Of a stretch of DNA of 64,000 nt, positions 59,640 through 64,000 are shown in pieces. A program made the position numbers and the translations under genes. Source of the DNA: Thamnidium elegans (Eukaryota > Mucoromycota > Mucoromycetes > Mucorales > Mucoraceae). The stretch lies in assembly GCA_025201345.1 (NCBI GenBank), contig JAIXMG010000008.1:1-64000 (forward strand), given 5' to 3'. The notes beneath the pieces are model-generated. The model ran no database searches. It was given only the letters and a program-made list of their open reading frames with translations, and was not told the origin of the DNA. Positions within the stretch are counted from its first letter, which is position 1; every line of letters starts with the position of its first letter.

Positions 59640-60961
59640 TTAGTTCTTGCCGGCATTTTCAGGTCTAAGTTGACGAACGGTCTTACCAGTTCTCCAGATC
59701 TCAGACTCACGAATTTCACGAAGTTCTTCTTCGAGCTTTTCACGATAATCGGGTTGAGAGTTACGATCGAGAGAACGAGCAGTTTCAGAGCCATCACGAA
59801 CAGATTTATAAAGGTCTTCAAAGACTGGCTTAGAGGCATCATGGAAAGGCTTCCACCAATCAAGAGCACCACGCATAGCAGTAGTAGAACAGTTAGAGTA
59901 CATCCAATCCATACCCTTTTCACCAATCAAAGGATAAAGAGATTGAGTAGCTTCCTCGACAGTTTCATTGAAAGCTTCAGAGGGAGAATGACCGTTAGCT
60001 CTCAAGACTTCATATTGTGCTTGGAATAAACCTTGAATGGCACCCATCAAGACACCGCGTTCACCAAATAAATCAGAGTAAACTTCCTTTTCAAAAGTGG
60101 TCTCGTACATATAACCAGAACCAATTCCGATACCTAAAGCAATAGTACGCTCTTTGGCATGACCACTAGCATCTTTGTGAACAGCGAAAGAAGAATTAAT
60201 ACCACGACCTTCTTGGAAAAGACGACGAACAGTGAAACCGGAACCCTTGGGGGCAACAAGGATAACATCCACACCTATTTTTTTTTTTTTTTATATTAAT
60301 TTTCTTTGCATTCTATTTAAAAAGTAAATAAAAAAATAAAAAAAAACCATACCTTCAGGAGCTTCAATGTTGGTTTGATCCTTATAAACAATGGAGAACC
60401 CATGAGAGAAATAAAGAGTCTTACCAGGAGTTAAAAGAGGTTTCATAGAAGGCCAGATCTCTTTTTGATAGGCATCAGACAAGAGGTTCATAACGACAGT
60501 ACCTTTATCAACAGCATCAAGAACAGGAAACAAGTTCTTGCCAGGAACCCAACCTTCCTCAACGGCTTGTTGAAAAGTCTTACCCTCACGTTGACCGATA
60601 ATAACGTTGACACCATTATCACGCAAGTTTAAAGCTTGACCACGGCCTTGAGGACCATAACCAAGGACAGCAATAGTATCGTTCTTGAAAGTCTCAAGTA
60701 ATTTCTCCTTGGGAACATCAGAACGTTCGTAAACAGTTTCTTCAGATCCACCGAAGTTTAAGGTTTTCATACCACGATATTTCATAGTAGGGATCTATAA
60801 GTAACGCATTAGTTTTCATACAAACACTTTATTTATTTTTTACTTACGGTAGTGGCCTTGATAGCTGATTGTCTGAAGACAGGTCTGGTAGTAGCCATAA
60901 GAGTAGGATGAGCCATAGTGGCAACTCTACGAAGAGCAGTAGCGAAAACTCGAGCAGACAT
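59640..60961 (-). CDS. ILV5: Ketol-acid reductoisomerase, mitochondrial
   Basis: Three exons (60848-60961, 60353-60794, 59640-60274) give 396 residues. The enzyme converts acetolactate and acetohydroxybutyrate to dihydroxy acids with NADPH. The N-terminal MSARVFATALRRVATMAHPT is a classic matrix-targeting presequence. The NADPH site is AVLGYGPQGRGQALNLRDNG. The metal-binding core is visible in DLFGERGVLMGAIQGLFQAQ and in the Glu-rich helix following NGHSPSEAFNETVEEATQSL. The C-terminal helices end with LRPENAGKN. A 38-base A tract lies in the 5' flank. Confidence 0.97.
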
Positions 60962-60988
60962 ATTCAAAAAGTTAATTAATATGAAGAA

Positions 60989-61030
<42 letters not shown>

Positions 61031-61624
61031 TTTAAATAAAAAAATTGGTAACTCAAAAAGCTTAATACAATTTGCTTTATTAAAAACGTATTTTTTGAAG
61101 GATCAGCCAATAGACATCAATGTGTGTAGAGTGTGATACATCTTAAATTAAGGAATCCGATTGGAGAATAGATTAAAATGGTAACGAAACAAAAAACTCC
61201 GCTATGCTTGAATTTAAGTGTCAACGACTTAAAAATTTTATTTAGACTTGAATGTTTATAAACGCGCATCTGTATCTTATCGAAATTATTAGGGCGAATA
61301 TTACTAAAAGATGGCATAGAAAGAAGTGTTAACGGCATTACCCAAGTTTTTTTTTTTTTTGCACTACCTTACATATTTAATTATTATTATGTACTGTATA
61401 CATATAAAAAGGAGAACATAAAAATAATCGAGATGTAACTATACTAGGGTTTTACATGATATCAGCTTAAGATAAGGCACGCAAATATAATTAAATTAGC
61501 GACTTCCCCACATTGGGATTGTGAGCAAATAGGATTCATATTGAATTTGGGCCAATCAACTTTACAATTTTGTGTTATCTTTTTTCTATTCTTGCATTAA
61601 ACGAATGACGATTTATGATTGGTT

Positions 61625-61631
61625 TGACTCA
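61625..61631 (+). promoter_or_regulatory. TGACTCA, Gcn4/Cpc1-type site
   Basis: Perfect bZIP general-amino-acid-control consensus, about 400 bp upstream of the ILV2 start and 660 bp upstream of ILV5. Function is inferred from the motif and from known Gcn4 control of ILV genes in yeast. Confidence 0.45.
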
Positions 61632-61842
61632 CATTATATCCCTTTTAGCAATGCAATTCACATGTCACATTTTATATATTTTTCTATCCAATTATTAACA
61701 GCTTATAAACATTTAAGATATCTAGATCAACTCTAATTATTCGAATATGGGCTCTCAAATGATCCTATAAGCGATTTTTTATGTAAAACTTTTGTTTAAA
61801 TAGTAAAGCCTATTGACCTATTGTACAGCTTTACTTGTACAT

Positions 61843-61849
61843 TGACTCA
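61843..61849 (+). promoter_or_regulatory. TGACTCA, second Gcn4/Cpc1-type site
   Basis: Second perfect copy, about 180 bp upstream of the ILV2 start codon, a usual distance for such sites. Confidence 0.5.
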
Positions 61850-62028
61850 TTACATTTTAATCGCCGCTGATAATTGATTTGTCAAACATAAAAAGTACTT
61901 CAGATCTTTTTTTTTACAAGTATTTAATATCTTTTTTTATTTCATTCTTTTGCTTCTTGTTTCTATTTAAAACAAACAATTATTTTTGTAAACAGAATAT
62001 TATTGAATTAATTAAATAAAACTATACA

Positions 62029-64000
62029 ATGCTTGCATCTTCAACAGCGAGAAATACAACTAAATTATTTAATGGCAGTGCCAAACTTGGTATCTACCGT
62101 CATAGAATTACTATTGCTTCTGCTGGTATTCATACTACACGTAAATCTACCAATGCTGTAACTTCACCGTAAGTAATTATACACGTGTATTTATTTTAAT
62201 TATACTCCTTAAAATTAATAATAATTCAATTACAGTGCTATCTCGCATTCAGATCGTTCTGCAGTTGCAACCAGCAAAGCTCCTAGAACCGTTCAACCAC
62301 TTGTAAAGGCTGCCGCTATTGAAATGGATGATTCATTTGTAGGTATGTCTGGTGGAGAAATCTTTCACGAGATGATGTTAAGACATGAAGTAAAGCATGT
62401 ATTTGGTTATCCCGGTGGTGCTATTCTTCCTGTCTTTGATGCTATTTATGAATCCGAATACTTTGAATTTATTCTTCCTAGACATGAACAAGGAGCTGGT
62501 CATATGGCTGAAGGTTACGCCAGAGCAACGTATGTTAAGAAAAAAAAAAAAAGATCTAGTTTGTTTAATCTAACATTATTACTTTATTTGTACTTTTTCA
62601 GTGGTAAGCCTGGTGTTGTTCTCGTGACTTCTGGTCCTGGTGCAACAAATGTAGTTACAGCAATGGCTGACGCCTTAGCGGATGGTATTCCGCTCGTTGT
62701 TTTCACTGGTCAAGTTCCTACTTCGGCTATTGGTACTGATGCATTCCAAGAAGGTATGACGCTAAAATTTTATTTGTTGACCAATGATTTTTAACCCATT
62801 TTATTTTATAGCTGATGTTGTTGGTATATCTCGTGGGTGTACAAAGTGGAATGTTATGGTTAAGGATGTTTCCGAACTTCCTCGTCGTATTAATGAGGCA
62901 TTTACAATTGCCACCAGTGGTCGCCCTGGACCCGTTCTTGTCGATCTTCCCAAAGATGTTACAGCCGCTGTGCTTAAGCGTTCAATTCCTATCAATGCCA
63001 TGATTCCCGCTCGTCCTTCTGCTATTCCCAACACTGCTATCAGTGCATTTACAGAGGAAGCTCGTTCCAAGCCTCATCCCGTTTTGATGCGTGCTGCAGA
63101 TTTGATTAACAATGCTAAACGACCAGTTATTTATGCTGGTCAAGGTGTTGTCGGTCATCCTGACGGACCCAAGTTCTTGACCCAACTTGCCAACAACGGT
63201 AACATTCCCGTCACTACTACATTACAAGGTCTCGGTTCTTACGATGAAATGGACCCCAAGTCACTTCATATGTTGGGTATGCATGGTTCTTGTTATGCCA
63301 ACTTGGCTATGCAAAGTGCTGACCTTATTATTGCACTTGGTGCTCGTTTCGATGATCGTGTAACAGGTAACGTTGCTGAATTTGCACCGGAAGCATATAA
63401 AGCGGCCAAGGAAAACCGAGGTGGTATTCTTCATTTCGAGATTATGCCCAAAAATATTAACAAGGTAGTTGAAGCAACTGAAGCTATTGAAGGAGATGTT
63501 ACTGAGAACTTGAAGAAACTTGTTCCATTTATCAAGAGTGCACCACGTACTGAATGGTTTGAACAAATCAAGAGTTGGAAAGAAAAGTATCCATTCTATT
63601 ACGAAAAGACAACCAAAGATGACGAGACCTTAAAGCCTCAACAATTGATTGAAGAACTTGATCGTCAAACCAAAGATATTAAAGAAAAGGTGATTATTAC
63701 TACCGGTGTTGGTCAACATCAAATGTGGGCTGCTCAATATTTTAGATGGAGAGAACCTCGTCAATTTATTTCTTCTGGTGGTCTTGGTACAATGGGTTAC
63801 GGTCTTCCTGCAGCTATTGGTGCTAAGGTAGCTAAACCTGATCATATTGTTGTTGATATTGATGGTGACGCTTCTTTCTCCATGACAGCTATGGAACTTG
63901 CTACTGCAGCTGAATTTAATATTGGTGTAAAGGTCTTATTGCTTAATAACTCTTTCCAAGGTATGGTTAAACAATGGCAAGATCTTTTCTATAAGGAACG
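62029..64000 (+). CDS. ILV2: Acetolactate synthase catalytic subunit (truncated by window end)
   Basis: Exons 62029-62168, 62236-62529, 62602-62753 and 62812 onward. The enzyme makes acetolactate or acetohydroxybutyrate with thiamine diphosphate, FAD and Mg in mitochondria. [20 protein letters not shown] is a matrix presequence. The catalytic Glu is in [58 protein letters not shown] (FAD domain) and [19 protein letters not shown] are all present. The thiamine-binding motif starts with [10 protein letters not shown] and ends in LLLNNSFQG. The window stops shortly after this motif, roughly 80-100 residues before the expected C-terminus. It is divergent from ILV5. Confidence 0.97.

Larger units (their letters stand above)
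60962..62028. other. Divergent ILV5/ILV2 promoter region
   Basis: 1.07 kb shared upstream region containing an A38 tract (60990-61027) close to ILV5 and two perfect TGACTCA sites nearer ILV2. A 73-codon minus frame at 61117-61338 is not supported. Confidence 0.6.

Noticed and set aside
61117..61338. 73-codon minus-strand ORF in the ILV5/ILV2 promoter
   Set aside because: AT-rich composition, no family resemblance; likely chance.

Overview
The window is nuclear DNA from a filamentous fungus, most likely an early-diverging Mucorales-type mould (Mucoromycota). It is very AT-rich. The genes have many short GT-AG introns, often with T- or A-only tracts of 20-40 bases. The conserved genes are eukaryotic (RPB2, SEC24, TFIIE-beta, GPI synthesis). 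The transposon relics include Fanzor-like, MULE/FAR1-like and PIF/Harbinger-like pieces of the kind common in Mucorales. Intron boundaries were set by hand from splice consensus, reading-frame closure and family conservation.

Layout. 1-1011: repeats and a transposon fragment. 1012-3712 (+): DPH6. 3774-5185 (-): cysteine-synthase-like enzyme with a 12-nt microexon. 5240-7216: a long inverted repeat whose arms flank PIG-Y (6057-6483, +). 7191-8367 (-): TFIIE-beta, whose stop codon lies inside the right arm. 9671-10717 (-): ATP4. 11556-12684 (-): Mak32-like PfkB protein. 13046-14148 (+): Ulp1/SENP protease. 14217-18279 (-): RPB2. 18.3-26.1 kb is a transposon graveyard: SWIM fragment, near full-length Fanzor-like pseudogene carrying a MITE, PIF/Harbinger pseudogene, solo LTR with target duplication, LINE-like 3' end. 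26179-27507 (+): TTI2, convergent with 27569-28974 (-), an ethanolamine/cholinephosphotransferase. 29093-30573 (-): ARH1. 31.4-37.1 kb is a second accessory block with an unrecognised multi-exon pseudogene, a 24-bp hairpin and a second Fanzor-like pseudogene. 37519-39801 (+): HEL2. 39917-42618 (+): a short NOT1-like protein. 42911-43748 (-): METTL21-like methyltransferase. 43.75-48 kb is gene-poor. 47993-50508 (-): SulP/SLC26 transporter. 51315-54771 (+): SEC24. 55.0-57.2 kb holds two more Fanzor-like relics. 57303-58567 (-) LEU2, 59640-60961 (-) ILV5 and 62029->64000 (+) ILV2 form a branched-chain amino-acid gene neighbourhood.

How the genes relate. Most are independent housekeeping genes. 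The exception is LEU2-ILV5-ILV2: ILV2 and ILV5 catalyse successive steps of valine/isoleucine synthesis and share a divergent promoter with two perfect TGACTCA (Gcn4-type) sites, and LEU2 acts in the leucine branch. The most unusual signal is the repeated occurrence of degraded Fanzor-like genes (eukaryotic TnpB relatives) of several sublineages, together with a family of elements carrying a GTTCCACTGCC-type terminal repeat that sit at host-gene ends. Two host genes end exactly in this terminal repeat.
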